DNA of 64,000 bases from Litorivivens sp041625575 (GCA_041625575.1 JBFJTG010000006.1:4160-68159); one strand, 5' to 3'. Shown: positions 26,056 through 34,950, counted from the stretch's first letter. A program made the numbers and translations. Notes: generated by a model from the sequence alone, not told the origin.

Positions 26056-27385
26056 AAAATATTTTGGGACCGACGGTATTCGCGGTCGCGTCGGCGAAGG
26101 CTCGATTACGCCGGAATTTATGCTTCGTTTGGGCTGGGCGGCAGGCAAAATTTTTGCTAAAGGTCCCGGTCAAAAAGTCATCATTGGTAAGGACACGCGT
26201 ATATCGGGCTATATGTTCGAATCGGCGCTGGAAGCAGGTTTGGTGGCCGCCGGTGTGGATGTGCGTCTGCTCGGGCCGATGCCAACGCCTGCAATTGCCT
26301 ATCTCACGCGTACCATGAAAGCTCAGGCCGGCATTGTCATCAGCGCCAGTCATAATCCCTATGAGGACAACGGCATCAAGTTTTTCTCCGCCGAGGGTTG
26401 CAAGTTGCCGGATGAGATTGAGTTGGCCATCGAGGCGCAACTCGACAAAGCCATGACAACGGTTGACTCTGCCGCGCTTGGCAAGGTGTCCCGTATAGAA
26501 GACGCCGGTGGCCGCTATATCGAATTTTGCAAAAGAGCGCTGCCTATAGGTTGTTCGCTGGGCGGCTTAAAAATTGTGGTTGACTGCGCCCATGGCGCGA
26601 CCTACCAGGTGGGGCCGCAAGCCTTGCGAGAGCTGGACGCACAGGTAACGACGATCGGCGCCAGCCCTGACGGCCTCAATATCAATGAGGGTTTTGGTTC
26701 CACGGCTCCGCAGGCCTTGCAGAAAAAAGTACTGGAACTTGGTGCTGATCTGGGGATTGCCTTTGATGGCGACGGAGATCGTGTATTGTTTGTCGATCAT
26801 CGCGGCGAAACCGTCGATGGCGATGAGCTCTTATTTATCATCGCGCAGCATGAAATGCTCAGGACCGGTGCGGTTAGTGGCGTCGTCGGGACTTTGATGA
26901 GCAATATGGGATTCGAGTTAGCCTTGAAAGAGCTGGAAATTCCTTTCGCGAGAGCAAAGGTGGGCGATCGTTATGTCAAAGAGTTGATGGAATCGCGCGG
27001 CTGGTCTCTGGGCGGTGAAAATTCAGGCCATATTATTTGCTCTGACATCACCAGCACCGGTGACGGCATCATTGCCGCCCTAAAGGTCTTGTACGCGATC
27101 GTGGATACGGGCAAGTCGCTTGCCGACCTTAAGTCGGGTATGAGTAAATTTCCGCAAGTAATGCAAAACGTCAAAATTAAGCTCGGCAACAATATTCTGG
27201 ATAGTGTGGATTTGCAGCAGGCCGTGTTTGCGGTGGAATCGGAACTTGGTTCCAAAGGGCGAGTATTGCTGCGGCCGTCAGGTACTGAGCCCGTTATCAG
27301 GGTGATGGTGGAGGGCGAATGTCACGAGACGGTGACAGCGCTCTGCCGGGACCTGTCACAGCGAGTAGAAGAGTTGGCCGGGTAG
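26048..27385 (+). CDS. glmM: Phosphoglucosamine mutase
   Basis: GlmM converts glucosamine-6-phosphate to glucosamine-1-phosphate for UDP-GlcNAc, peptidoglycan and LPS. The 445-aa protein starts KYFGTDGIRGRVG. The active-site phosphoserine loop is GIVISASHNPYEDNGIKFF, the metal-binding loop is AFDGDGDR, and the phosphate-binding loop near the end is RPSGTEPVIRVM. It overlaps folP by 8 bp and precedes tpiA. Confidence 0.97.
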   Translation: MSRKYFGTDGIRGRVGEGSITPEFMLRLGWAAGKIFAKGPGQKVIIGKDTRISGYMFESALEAGLVAAGVDVRLLGPMPTPAIAYLTRTMKAQAGIVISASHNPYEDNGIKFFSAEGCKLPDEIELAIEAQLDKAMTTVDSAALGKVSRIEDAGGRYIEFCKRALPIGCSLGGLKIVVDCAHGATYQVGPQALRELDAQVTTIGASPDGLNINEGFGSTAPQALQKKVLELGADLGIAFDGDGDRVLFVDHRGETVDGDELLFIIAQHEMLRTGAVSGVVGTLMSNMGFELALKELEIPFARAKVGDRYVKELMESRGWSLGGENSGHIICSDITSTGDGIIAALKVLYAIVDTGKSLADLKSGMSKFPQVMQNVKIKLGNNILDSVDLQQAVFAVESELGSKGRVLLRPSGTEPVIRVMVEGECHETVTALCRDLSQRVEELAG

Positions 27386-27456
27386 ACGTGATTCAATCTT
27401 GTGTCGCTCTGTTTGTTTCTGTACTATTGGCGCCCATTTTGCGGTAAGGGTAAATG

Positions 27457-28206
27457 ATGCGGCGCAAGCTGGTTGCAGGCAACTGGAAGATGCATGGCAC
27501 GCGCCGTGGCGTCGAGCAGTTATTAAATGACCTGATACCATCAGTGGCCGCCTCGGCAGCAGACGTCGTAGTGATTCCCCCTTACCTTTATCTGTCGCAA
27601 GCAGCAGCTATGCTGGCGGACAGTAATATTGCGCTGGGTGCGCAGACGGTTAGTGAGTACCGGGGTGAAGGCGCCTATACCGGTGAAATCTCCGCGGAGA
27701 TGCTTAAGGATTTAGGCTGTCGCTTTGTCTTGGTCGGTCATTCTGAGCGGCGAGCCTTGTTTGCTGAAAGCGATGAATGCGTAGCGGCCAAGTTGGCGAC
27801 CGTCCTTGATCAGGGCATGCAGCCAATACTCTGTGTTGGCGAGTCACTCGAGCAGCGTAAAGCCGGAGAAACATTGCAGGTTGTCAGTCGGCAGCTGCAG
27901 GCGGTTTTGCAAGGCCTTGATCAGCCCTTGGACGATATGATTATTGCCTATGAGCCGGTATGGGCAATTGGTACCGGCGAGACGGCAAGTCCGGCGCAAG
28001 CGCAGGAAGTGCATGCGTTTATTCGACAAGAATTGGCAGCCTATAATGCAGCGCTGTCTGATAGAATACGTATTCTTTACGGTGGCAGCGTCAAAGCAGC
28101 CAACGCAGAAGAATTATTTGCCCAGCCAGATATCGATGGCGGGCTAGTTGGCGGAGCTTCACTGGATGCCAGTGAGTTCGCCGCCATTTGCAAAGTGGTT
28201 AATTGA
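27457..28206 (+). CDS. tpiA: Triose-phosphate isomerase
   Basis: Glycolytic and gluconeogenic enzyme interconverting DHAP and glyceraldehyde-3-phosphate; 249 aa. The N-terminal Lys is in VAGNWKMHG, the catalytic His in GHSERR and the catalytic Glu in AYEPVWAIGTG; the phosphate loop is LYGGSVK. Two ATGs stand in tandem at 27454 and 27457. The second matches the Pseudomonas-type start MRR and has better spacing to AAGGG. secG begins 5 bp after the stop. Confidence 0.96.
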   Translation: MRRKLVAGNWKMHGTRRGVEQLLNDLIPSVAASAADVVVIPPYLYLSQAAAMLADSNIALGAQTVSEYRGEGAYTGEISAEMLKDLGCRFVLVGHSERRALFAESDECVAAKLATVLDQGMQPILCVGESLEQRKAGETLQVVSRQLQAVLQGLDQPLDDMIIAYEPVWAIGTGETASPAQAQEVHAFIRQELAAYNAALSDRIRILYGGSVKAANAEELFAQPDIDGGLVGGASLDASEFAAICKVVN

Positions 28207-28211
28207 TAATT

Positions 28212-28580
28212 ATGGAACAGTTAGTCCTCATATTTCACGTTCTGGCTGCGATATCGATAGTAGGCCTTATTCTGCTGCAGCAGGGTAAAGGCGCTGATAT
28301 GGGTGCGTCATTTGGTAGCGGCGCTTCGCAAACGCTATTTGGAAGTTCAGGTAGCGGTAATGCGCTAACCCGTGCAACAGCGATATTGGCAACCTTGTTT
28401 TTCTGCACTAGCCTGGGCTTGGCTTATGTTGCTAAACAAAAGGCCGGAACTGATGGTCTTGATTTCGACGATCAGATTCCGGCGTTAGAAGAAAGCAGAA
28501 ACGTTGCGCCAGTCCCGGCAAATGACGAAATTCCCGAACTGCAAGGCCTTGAGCAGGATATGGGTGATATACCAGAGTAA
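28212..28580 (+). CDS. secG: Protein translocase subunit SecG
   Basis: A small inner-membrane subunit of the SecYEG channel, 122 aa. Two hydrophobic segments (about 2-22 and 52-70) flank the conserved loop LLQQGKGADMGASFGSGASQ. The tail after residue 75 is acidic and poorly conserved. The ATG at 28212 gives MEQLVLIFHVLAA. It closes the glmM-tpiA-secG unit and is followed after 12 bp by tRNA-Leu, probably on the same transcript. Confidence 0.95.
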   Translation: MEQLVLIFHVLAAISIVGLILLQQGKGADMGASFGSGASQTLFGSSGSGNALTRATAILATLFFCTSLGLAYVAKQKAGTDGLDFDDQIPALEESRNVAPVPANDEIPELQGLEQDMGDIPE

Positions 28581-28592
28581 GACAGAAAATTT

Positions 28593-28678
28593 GCCGAAGT
28601 GGTGGAATTGGTAGACACGCCATCTTGAGGGGGTGGTGAGCATTGCTCGTGCGGGTTCAAGTCCCGCCTTCGGCACCA
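28593..28678 (+). tRNA. tRNA-Leu (anticodon GAG)
   Basis: An 86-nt class II tRNA including an encoded CCA. The acceptor stem pairs GCCGAAG with CTTCGGC. The D-arm contains AATTGGTAGACAC, the anticodon loop is TTGAGGG with anticodon GAG, there is a long variable arm, and the T-arm GCGGGTTCAAGTCCCGC is canonical. The position after secG is the conserved one. Confidence 0.95.
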
Positions 28679-28681
28679 AAC

Positions 28682-28719
28682 AAAAAGGGGGGCTTCCATG
28701 TGGAAGCCCCCCTTTTTTT
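28682..28719 (+). terminator. Strong rho-independent terminator after tRNA-Leu
   Basis: A perfect 17-bp stem with a 2-nt centre, made of six G/C pairs plus CTTCCA/TGGAAG and an A/T base, ends in seven T residues. It starts 3 bp after the tRNA CCA. The following 254 bp up to doeB2 are GC-rich at first and hold small hairpins, including GCTCTAA/TTAGAGC at 28882-28903. Confidence 0.93.
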
Positions 28720-28973
28720 GTTTGGTACGGCGGGAACCGCTTCGCGGCCCGCGTTGGCTCGCGTTTGTGGCGCTCGGGGCTTTGCCCCAGCGGGCTGCGA
28801 GCACTGCCCGAATTGCTGATAGATATGTCGGCCTACCTGTCTGGCAAATTAGTAGACTGTAAGCCCCTTCTTTGTGCAGGAGCTCTAACTCTCCAATTAG
28901 AGCGAAATCCCTAAGTCGTGCTACGCTGTATGACAGTAAATCTCTGAAAAATTGCTGTAACAGGAGTTATGGA

Positions 28974-30140
28974 ATGGGCCACACTTGGAGTGAATTGATC
29001 GAGCGTGCAGTCGAGTTGCGCCATCAGTTGCATCGCTTTCCTGAGTTAGCCTGGTCGGAAGTTGAAACGGCGAAAAAGATTCGCGGTTTGCTGTCAGATA
29101 TTGGGCTTGAATGGCGTAGCTGCGCCGAAACCGGAACGCTGGCTACCTTGGCCCCGCAAGCGCAAGGTCGTCATATTGCCCTGCGTGCGGATATTGATGC
29201 ACTTCCTATCCACGAGGATAGCGGTGTCAATTGGTCCTCTGAGCGAGCTGGGTTTATGCATGCCTGTGGTCATGATGGCCACACAGCGACCCTGTTTGCT
29301 GCTTTGTGGTGGATGAAGCAACACGAAGATAAATTGCCCGGTCCTGTTACTGTTTTGTTTCAGCCCGCCGAAGAGGGTGGTCACGGTGCACGTCGCATGG
29401 TTGAAGAAGGTGCGCTGGCGGGTATAGAGGCCATTTACGGCTGGCATAACTGGCCGGCTATTCCGGTAGGTCATGCGGTTTGCCCGGACGGTGCGGTAAT
29501 GGCTGCGAACGGTACCTTTCGAATTGAAATAAGCGGTAAAGGCGGTCACGCCAGTCAGCCCGAATTGTGTCGCGACCCGGTGTTGGCCGCAGCCGCTGTT
29601 GCAATGGCACTGCAGCAGGTTGTCAGCCGGCGAATTGCCGCGCAACGCGCCGCCGTTGTCAGCGTTACCTCAATTGATGCGCGCAGTGCCGAAACCGTTA
29701 TTCCGGATAAGGCACTGGTGGCAGGCAGTATTAGGCTGGCGTCTAGTGACATGTGGCAGGAGGTTCAGTCGCTGGTTAAGGAAATCGCAATCAGCACAGC
29801 CAAAGCTTACGGGGTGAGCGCCGACGTGGATTTATTTCCGCGTTATGGTGCAACGAGAAACAATCCGGCGGAGGCAGCTCGTATGCGCGCTGCACTTGCC
29901 GATGAGTACGGTGAAGAGTGGCGTTGTAGTGATACACCCGTTCCCATCATGGCGTCGGAAGATTTTAGTTATTACCTTAACGCCATTCCTGGTGCATTTT
30001 CCCTGATTGGTTCCGGTGATGGAACCGAGTTCGATTACCCCTGTCACAATCCGCATTATGATTTTCGAGACAGCCTCATACCGCGTGTAGCGCGTGTTTT
30101 TCTTCGCTTGGCCGGTGCCCCACTACCCCCAGTCAACTAA
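28974..30140 (+). CDS. doeB2: M20 amidohydrolase, probable N2-acetyl-diaminobutanoate deacetylase DoeB2
   Basis: A 388-aa M20D-type metallohydrolase. The metal-binding motif HACGHDGH is at residues 96-103 and the catalytic Glu pair is in PAEEGGHGARRM (131-142). The dimerisation lid follows. On its own the family would only say amidohydrolase for N-acyl amino acids. The neighbours doeD, doeA and doeC make the deacetylase step of ectoine breakdown, N-acetyl-diaminobutyrate to diaminobutyrate, the best call. The ATG at 28974 has AGGAG seven bases upstream. It is separated from doeD by 181 bp that include a hairpin. Confidence 0.75.
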   Translation: MGHTWSELIERAVELRHQLHRFPELAWSEVETAKKIRGLLSDIGLEWRSCAETGTLATLAPQAQGRHIALRADIDALPIHEDSGVNWSSERAGFMHACGHDGHTATLFAALWWMKQHEDKLPGPVTVLFQPAEEGGHGARRMVEEGALAGIEAIYGWHNWPAIPVGHAVCPDGAVMAANGTFRIEISGKGGHASQPELCRDPVLAAAAVAMALQQVVSRRIAAQRAAVVSVTSIDARSAETVIPDKALVAGSIRLASSDMWQEVQSLVKEIAISTAKAYGVSADVDLFPRYGATRNNPAEAARMRAALADEYGEEWRCSDTPVPIMASEDFSYYLNAIPGAFSLIGSGDGTEFDYPCHNPHYDFRDSLIPRVARVFLRLAGAPLPPVN

Positions 30141-30250
30141 TTTAGCGCAATAATTAGTCGTAATAATTACGGCTTAAACTCAATTTCCCGTTTTTTTTGC
30201 ACTATGTTGGCAAAAATGTTGGGATAGAAATAGCAACAATTTAATTGGAG

Positions 30251-30276
30251 AAAAAACCGGGCGGCAAGCCCGTTTT
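30251..30276 (+). terminator. Weak terminator or attenuator between doeB2 and doeD
   Basis: A CGGGC-ggcaa-GCCCG hairpin flanked by an A run and followed by TTTT, 110 bp after doeB2 and 46 bp before doeD. It may reduce read-through from doeB2 into the other three genes. Confidence 0.4.
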
Positions 30277-30321
30277 CCGCACGACGTTTTTTGTTATTAA
30301 ACTGAGTCAGGAGAAGCATAC

Positions 30322-31578
30322 GTGAAAATATTTGAACAATGGGAATCTAATGTCCGGGGTTACTGCCGGGCATTTCCAACGGTATTCAAAACTGCATCGA
30401 ATGCGAGGCAGGTAGACGAAGACGGAAAGTCCTATATCGATTTTTTCGCGGGAGCAGGCGTTCTGAACTTTGGCCACAACAACGAACGCATGAAGCGTGC
30501 TTTAATTGACTATATCGAGTCAGACGGAATAACCCACAGTCTCGATATGTATACCAGCGCCAAACGAGAGTTCATTTCCAAGTTTGCTGACACCGTTTTG
30601 CTGCCGCGCGGCATGAATCACAAAATGCAGTTCATGGGGCCAACAGGAACCAATGCGGTAGAGGCGGCTTTGAAATTGGCGCGTCGTGTCACTGGGCGTC
30701 AGCAGGTGGTCGCTTTCAGTCACGGCTTTCATGGAATGACCTTGGGCTCCTTGGCGTGCACGGCAAATGATTATTTTCGGCAGGCTGCCGGTGTGCCCCT
30801 GGATCATGTTTTTCGTATGCCTTTTGAAACTGCACCGGGCGGTGGTATCGAAAATCTTGTGGAGCATGAAAAAGCACTAGCCGACCCATCCAGTGGTATA
30901 ACTGCTCCTGCCGCCTACGTGCTTGAAGTTATTCAGGCCGAGGGCGGCGTCAATCTCGCCAGCAAAAAATGGCTGCATAAAATTCAGCAGATTGCGCATG
31001 CGAATGGCGCACTGTTAATCATCGATGAAATCCAGGTTGGTTGTGGTCGAACCGGTTCCTACTTCAGTTTTGATGGCATGGATCTCGACCCCGACATTAT
31101 CTGTCTTGCGAAGGGCATCGGTGGTTTCGGAACGCCACTGGCTATGAATTTAATCAAGCCCCAGCACGATCAGCACTGGTCACCGGGTGAGCACACCGGC
31201 ACATTCCGTGGCCAGGGGTTTTCATTTGTATCGGGTAAAATTGCGCTGGACTATTTTGACGACGATCAGTTAATGGGTGAGGTTGCCAGCAAAGGCAAAT
31301 CAATGGCCAGATCTTTGCAAGCGCTTGCCGATAAATACGCAGACAAGGGCTTTAAAGTTCGCGGCAAAGGCATGATGCAGGCGCTGGATGTTGTTGATGG
31401 TGTGGCGGCAAAGGCGATGGCTGCAGCCTGCTTTGAGAGTGGCTTGCTAGTTGGCCCTTGCGGTAGCGGTGGTCGAGTATTGAAACTCATTCCGCCACTC
31501 ACAATTCCGCAAAGCGATCTGGACGAAGGTTTGGCCATTCTCAATCGCGTCGTTTGTGATGTGATGGAGGCGGCATGA
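30322..31578 (+). CDS. doeD: Diaminobutyrate--2-oxoglutarate transaminase (EctB/DoeD type)
   Basis: A class III PLP aminotransferase of 418 aa. It carries the cofactor Asp235 in LLIIDEIQVGCGRTG and the Schiff-base Lys264 in CLAKGIGGFG. The N-terminus (FEQWESNVRGYCRAFP) is typical of EctB-like diaminobutyrate transaminases. EctB runs this reaction in ectoine synthesis; DoeD in catabolism, making aspartate semialdehyde. No ectA or ectC is present and doeA overlaps it by 4 bp, so the catabolic role is preferred. The start is GTG at 30322 with AGGAG upstream. Confidence 0.85.
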   Translation: MKIFEQWESNVRGYCRAFPTVFKTASNARQVDEDGKSYIDFFAGAGVLNFGHNNERMKRALIDYIESDGITHSLDMYTSAKREFISKFADTVLLPRGMNHKMQFMGPTGTNAVEAALKLARRVTGRQQVVAFSHGFHGMTLGSLACTANDYFRQAAGVPLDHVFRMPFETAPGGGIENLVEHEKALADPSSGITAPAAYVLEVIQAEGGVNLASKKWLHKIQQIAHANGALLIIDEIQVGCGRTGSYFSFDGMDLDPDIICLAKGIGGFGTPLAMNLIKPQHDQHWSPGEHTGTFRGQGFSFVSGKIALDYFDDDQLMGEVASKGKSMARSLQALADKYADKGFKVRGKGMMQALDVVDGVAAKAMAAACFESGLLVGPCGSGGRVLKLIPPLTIPQSDLDEGLAILNRVVCDVMEAA

Positions 31579-32807
31579 GACAGCGCGATGACATGACATT
31601 TCCTTTCGAGGAATACGAGCGCAGATTAAATGCCTTGCGAGAGCGTATGGCAAAGCGCTTGCTTGATGCGGTGGTAATCACCGATCCGGAAAATCTGATG
31701 TACCTCACGGATTATCAAACGACGGGTTACTCATTTTTTCAGGCCCTGGTTGTGCCGCTGACTGACGAGCCCTTTATGATTACGCGCGCGCTGGAAGAGT
31801 CCAACGTGCATGCGCGTACCTGGGTGGAGTTATCTCGTCCTTATCCGGATACCGGTGACGCTATTCAAAGTTTGGTGCAGAGCCTGCGCGAGTTTGGCCT
31901 TGCAAATAAATACATTGGTTATGAGCGCAACAGTTATTTTTTCCCTGCGTATCATCAGGATTATATTCACACGACCTTTACAGACGGTCACCTGCTGGAT
32001 TGTTTTGGCATTGTTGAGCAGGGGCGCATCTGTAAGTCGCCGGCAGAAATTGACGTGATGCGCAAAGCTGCACGCGCAACCGAAGCGGGTATGCGGGCAG
32101 GCTTTGATGCCTGCCAGCCGGGCGTGACCGAAAACGAAATTGGTGCCGCCATTAGTGCGGCCATGTTTCGCGCCGGTGGTGAGCCGCCAGCGGTTATGCC
32201 CTATGTCACTTCGGGACCGCGGACTATGATTGGTCACGCGACCTGGGAGGGGCGAGAAGTTCAGGCTGGCGAACATATCTTTCTTGAGGTCGGTGGCTGT
32301 TATCGGCGCTACCACACCGCAATGATGCGCACCGTGATGCTGGGTGAACTCTCGGATTCTATGCGAAAGGCACAGGATCGAATGAAGCTGGCATTAAGTG
32401 AAGTGAAGCAGGCGATGCGACCCGGGCTCACAGTGTCGGACGCCGACAATCTTGCCCGCAGTATTATTTCCGATAATGACGTCGGCGCTCGTCTGGTGAC
32501 ACGCTCCGGCTACTCAATCGGGATTGCCTTTCCACCTAGCTGGGACGAAGGCTATATCGTCAGTTTGAAGCAGGGCGATGCCACCGTGTTGGAAGAAGGC
32601 ATGACTTTCCATCTGATTCCCTGGATGTGGGGTGTTGACGGCGATAAGACCTGTGGTATTTCCGATACGGTGATGATTACCGCCGATGGTTGCCAGTCGT
32701 TTTTTGATTTCGGGGAGGATTTCGTTTGCAAAGCTAGCGACAAGCGCAGTGCACGACCCTTGCCATTGGCGGAATCTACCCGCGAAGCTAACAGTACAGA
32801 GGAGTAG
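31575..32807 (+). CDS. doeA: Ectoine hydrolase DoeA (M24 family)
   Basis: A 410-aa creatinase/aminopeptidase-P-like (M24) protein. DoeA opens the ectoine ring to N-acetyl-diaminobutyrate. Family traits include the N-terminal segment DAVVITDPENLMYLTDY, the EqGRICKSPAEIDVMRKAARATE-like linker, and the catalytic-domain segments YVTSGPRTMIGHATW and GVDGDKTCGISDT. On fold alone it could be an Xaa-Pro peptidase, but order and overlap with the diaminobutyrate transaminase and the aldehyde dehydrogenase support DoeA. It starts within the doeD stop (ATGA) and is followed by doeC after 3 bp. Confidence 0.85.
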   Translation: MRQRDDMTFPFEEYERRLNALRERMAKRLLDAVVITDPENLMYLTDYQTTGYSFFQALVVPLTDEPFMITRALEESNVHARTWVELSRPYPDTGDAIQSLVQSLREFGLANKYIGYERNSYFFPAYHQDYIHTTFTDGHLLDCFGIVEQGRICKSPAEIDVMRKAARATEAGMRAGFDACQPGVTENEIGAAISAAMFRAGGEPPAVMPYVTSGPRTMIGHATWEGREVQAGEHIFLEVGGCYRRYHTAMMRTVMLGELSDSMRKAQDRMKLALSEVKQAMRPGLTVSDADNLARSIISDNDVGARLVTRSGYSIGIAFPPSWDEGYIVSLKQGDATVLEEGMTFHLIPWMWGVDGDKTCGISDTVMITADGCQSFFDFGEDFVCKASDKRSARPLPLAESTREANSTEE

Positions 32808-32810
32808 TTG

Positions 32811-34181
32811 ATGTTAACTGTGACCAATCCCGCTACGGGAAAAGTCGTGCGTGAAGTAGCCGCGGGCGATGCCGATACCATACGAAGTGTCATTGAGCGA
32901 TCGCAAGCCGCTTATACCCAATGGAAAGACTTTAGCTTTGACGAGCGAGCGTCTGTGTTGCGAAAGGTTGCCGTGATGTTGCGCGAGGACGTGGAGGCGC
33001 TCGCGCCCTTGATGACACAAGAGATGGGCAAGCCCATCAAGGAAGCCCGCGCCGAGGTTATTAAAGCGGCATGGTGCGCCGAGCACTATGCCGAACATGC
33101 GCAGGCCTATCTGGCAAGCGAAGTGATTCAATCCGATGCCAGCCACAGCTATGTTCGTTACCTGCCACTGGGGCCGGTGTTGGGGATTTTGCCCTGGAAC
33201 GCACCGTTCTGGTTGGCGTTCCGCTTTTGCGCACCCGCGCTGATGGCAGGTAATACCTGTGTAATGAAGCACGATCAGCATGTTCCTGCCTGTGCAGAAG
33301 CGATTGCCGCCGTTTTTGATAGGGCCGGTGCTCCGGCCGATATTATGCTAAACCTGATAGTGAAAAATCCCGAGGTTGAGCTGGCCATCCGCAATTCAGG
33401 GATTCGTGCGGTGTCCTTTACCGGCTCGGATAAGGCCGGCGCGATTGTGGCATCTATCGCTGCCTCAGAGATAAAGCCGGCGGTGCTGGAGCTGGGCGGA
33501 TCCGACCCGGCCATCGTGCTTGCCGACGCAGATCTTGAAGCAGCGGCGGATGCGATAAGTTTGTCGCGAACCATCAATGCGGGGCAATCCTGTATTGCCG
33601 CCAAGCGCATTATTGTGGAGGAGTCGGTCTACGAGCAGATGCTTGGCTTGTTAGAGCAGCGCCTAGCTCTGCTGAAAGTCGGGGATCCGGCTGCTGAGTC
33701 GACGGATATCGGCCCCATCGCTCGCTCGGATCTGCGGGACAATTTGCACCGGCAGGTGCAGGAGAGCATAGCGGCCGGTGCGCGCTGTCTGCTGGGTGGC
33801 GAAATGCCACAAGGCCCGGGCTACTTTTACCCGGTAACCCTGCTTGCCGATGTTAAGCCCGCGATGACGGCGGCTCGTGAGGAGACATTCGGGCCGGTGG
33901 CGGTGGTCATGAAAGCCGCTTCGGAGAGCGACGCGCTGGCCATTGCAAACGACACTGACTACGGGCTGGCAGCAAGCGTATGGAGCACCGTCAAGCGCGG
34001 TGAGGCACTGTCCCGAAAACTGGAAGCCGGGCAGGTTGTGGTGAATGGGGTCGTTAAAACCGACCCGCGTTTACCCAGTGGTGGCATCAAGCGATCGGGT
34101 TATGGCAGGGAGCTCGGTCCACACGGCATTCACGCCTTTGTAAATGCCCAGCAAGTCTGGGTTGGGCCAAAGCAGGACTGA
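32811..34181 (+). CDS. doeC: Aldehyde dehydrogenase, probable aspartate-semialdehyde dehydrogenase DoeC
   Basis: A 456-aa NAD(P)-dependent aldehyde dehydrogenase. The active-site Glu is in LELGGSDPAIVL and the nucleophile Cys261 is in NAGQSCIAAKR. The N-terminus is short, as in the succinate-semialdehyde dehydrogenase group. In the doe pathway this enzyme oxidises aspartate semialdehyde to aspartate; alone it could be a GabD-like enzyme. The ATG at 32811 is six bases from GGAG and 3 bp after the doeA stop. It ends the doe cluster; a terminator lies 165 bp downstream. Confidence 0.8.
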   Translation: MLTVTNPATGKVVREVAAGDADTIRSVIERSQAAYTQWKDFSFDERASVLRKVAVMLREDVEALAPLMTQEMGKPIKEARAEVIKAAWCAEHYAEHAQAYLASEVIQSDASHSYVRYLPLGPVLGILPWNAPFWLAFRFCAPALMAGNTCVMKHDQHVPACAEAIAAVFDRAGAPADIMLNLIVKNPEVELAIRNSGIRAVSFTGSDKAGAIVASIAASEIKPAVLELGGSDPAIVLADADLEAAADAISLSRTINAGQSCIAAKRIIVEESVYEQMLGLLEQRLALLKVGDPAAESTDIGPIARSDLRDNLHRQVQESIAAGARCLLGGEMPQGPGYFYPVTLLADVKPAMTAAREETFGPVAVVMKAASESDALAIANDTDYGLAASVWSTVKRGEALSRKLEAGQVVVNGVVKTDPRLPSGGIKRSGYGRELGPHGIHAFVNAQQVWVGPKQD

Positions 34182-34345
34182 GCTCGCAGGCAAGCTTAGT
34201 TGAGGTGTGCAGTGCTGGTATTCCTTGACGCTCCGGGGGCACAAGCCTATAATCCTGCCTCTTGTGAAGTGGCGCTGGCGGCTTTCGGGTTAGCTTGAGT
34301 CCACAAATTACGGTTGTTTGCATTGTGTTGTCGCCGTAAGGACGT

Positions 34346-34371
34346 AAAAAGCCCCTCTTTAGGGACTTTTT
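34346..34371 (+). terminator. Terminator downstream of the doe cluster
   Basis: AAAAAG, then CCCCT-cttt-AGGG with one mismatch, then CTTTTT. It is bidirectional in shape and lies between doeC and the rimP leader. The rest of the 34182-34463 gap holds no gene that I can see. Confidence 0.6.
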
Positions 34372-34426
34372 AGTACTTGGTATTTGTAGCTGGTAATTGA
34401 GGCTGCGAGACAGAAGTTTCAGTACG

Positions 34427-34447
34427 TGGGCCTAGTGCCCATTTTTT
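34427..34447 (+). promoter_or_regulatory. rimP leader element (terminator-like hairpin)
   Basis: TGGGC-ctagt-GCCCA followed by six T residues, ending 16 bp before the rimP start. A hairpin of this shape just before rimP recalls the known rimP-leader RNA of gammaproteobacteria. Its role there is presumed regulatory for the nusA-infB operon. Match made by eye only. Confidence 0.5.
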
Positions 34448-34463
34448 ATTGGTGGGTCGGAAA

Positions 34464-34922
34464 TTGTCGGGCAAGTCCGCGCAGTTACAAGAATTACTCG
34501 AACCTTCAGTGGTCTCACTGGGGTATCGCCTGTGGGGCGTTGACTATATCGCACAAGGGCGTTCGGCATTACTGCGGGTTTATATCGAACACGACGACGG
34601 CATTACCGTTGATGACTGCGCCAAGGTCAGTCATCAGGTCAGTGGTGTGCTGGATGTCGAAGATCCTATCGCCAGTGAATACCGGCTGGAAGTTTCTTCG
34701 CCAGGTATGGACCGCCCCCTGTTTACGCTGGATCAGTTTGCGCAAGCTGCGGGTGAGTTAGTCAAGCTGAAACTTCGCATGAATTATGAAGGGCGCCGCA
34801 ATTTCAAGGGGCGTCTGGTCGGTTTGGAAAATGAGGACGTGGTAGTGCTGGTTGACGACCACGAATATCTTTTTCCACTGATCGACATTGAAAAGGCAAA
34901 TGTTGTACCGAGTTTTGAGTAG
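34464..34922 (+). CDS. rimP: Ribosome maturation factor RimP
   Basis: RimP is needed for 30S subunit maturation. The 152-aa protein has the family cores LLRVYIEHDDGITVDDC, VSGVLDVEDPI and LEVSSPGMDRPLF. I chose the TTG at 34464, since MSGKSAQLQELLEP lines up with the Pseudomonas start MSSKLEQLQ and a GGTGGG ribosome site precedes it. Earlier TTG/GTG codons at 34449 and 34452 lie right against the leader hairpin. First gene of rimP-nusA-infB-rbfA-truB. Confidence 0.94.
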   Translation: MSGKSAQLQELLEPSVVSLGYRLWGVDYIAQGRSALLRVYIEHDDGITVDDCAKVSHQVSGVLDVEDPIASEYRLEVSSPGMDRPLFTLDQFAQAAGELVKLKLRMNYEGRRNFKGRLVGLENEDVVVLVDDHEYLFPLIDIEKANVVPSFE

Positions 34923-34927
34923 TCAAA

Positions 34928-34950
34928 ACCGGCTCTGGTCAATAGCCGGT
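34928..34950 (+). other. Hairpin between rimP and nusA
   Basis: A perfect ACCGGCT/AGCCGGT 7-bp stem with a 9-nt loop in the 57-bp gap. No T run follows. Possible mRNA processing or translation element. Confidence 0.4.

Noticed and set aside
30322..31578. EctB of an ectoine synthesis operon
   Set aside because: No ectA, ectC or ask_ect nearby; the overlap with doeA points to the catabolic transaminase DoeD.
28593..34463. tRNA-Leu followed by inserted doe genes as an integrative island
   Set aside because: No integrase and no repeat of the tRNA 3' end was found downstream of doeC, so site-specific integration is not supported.
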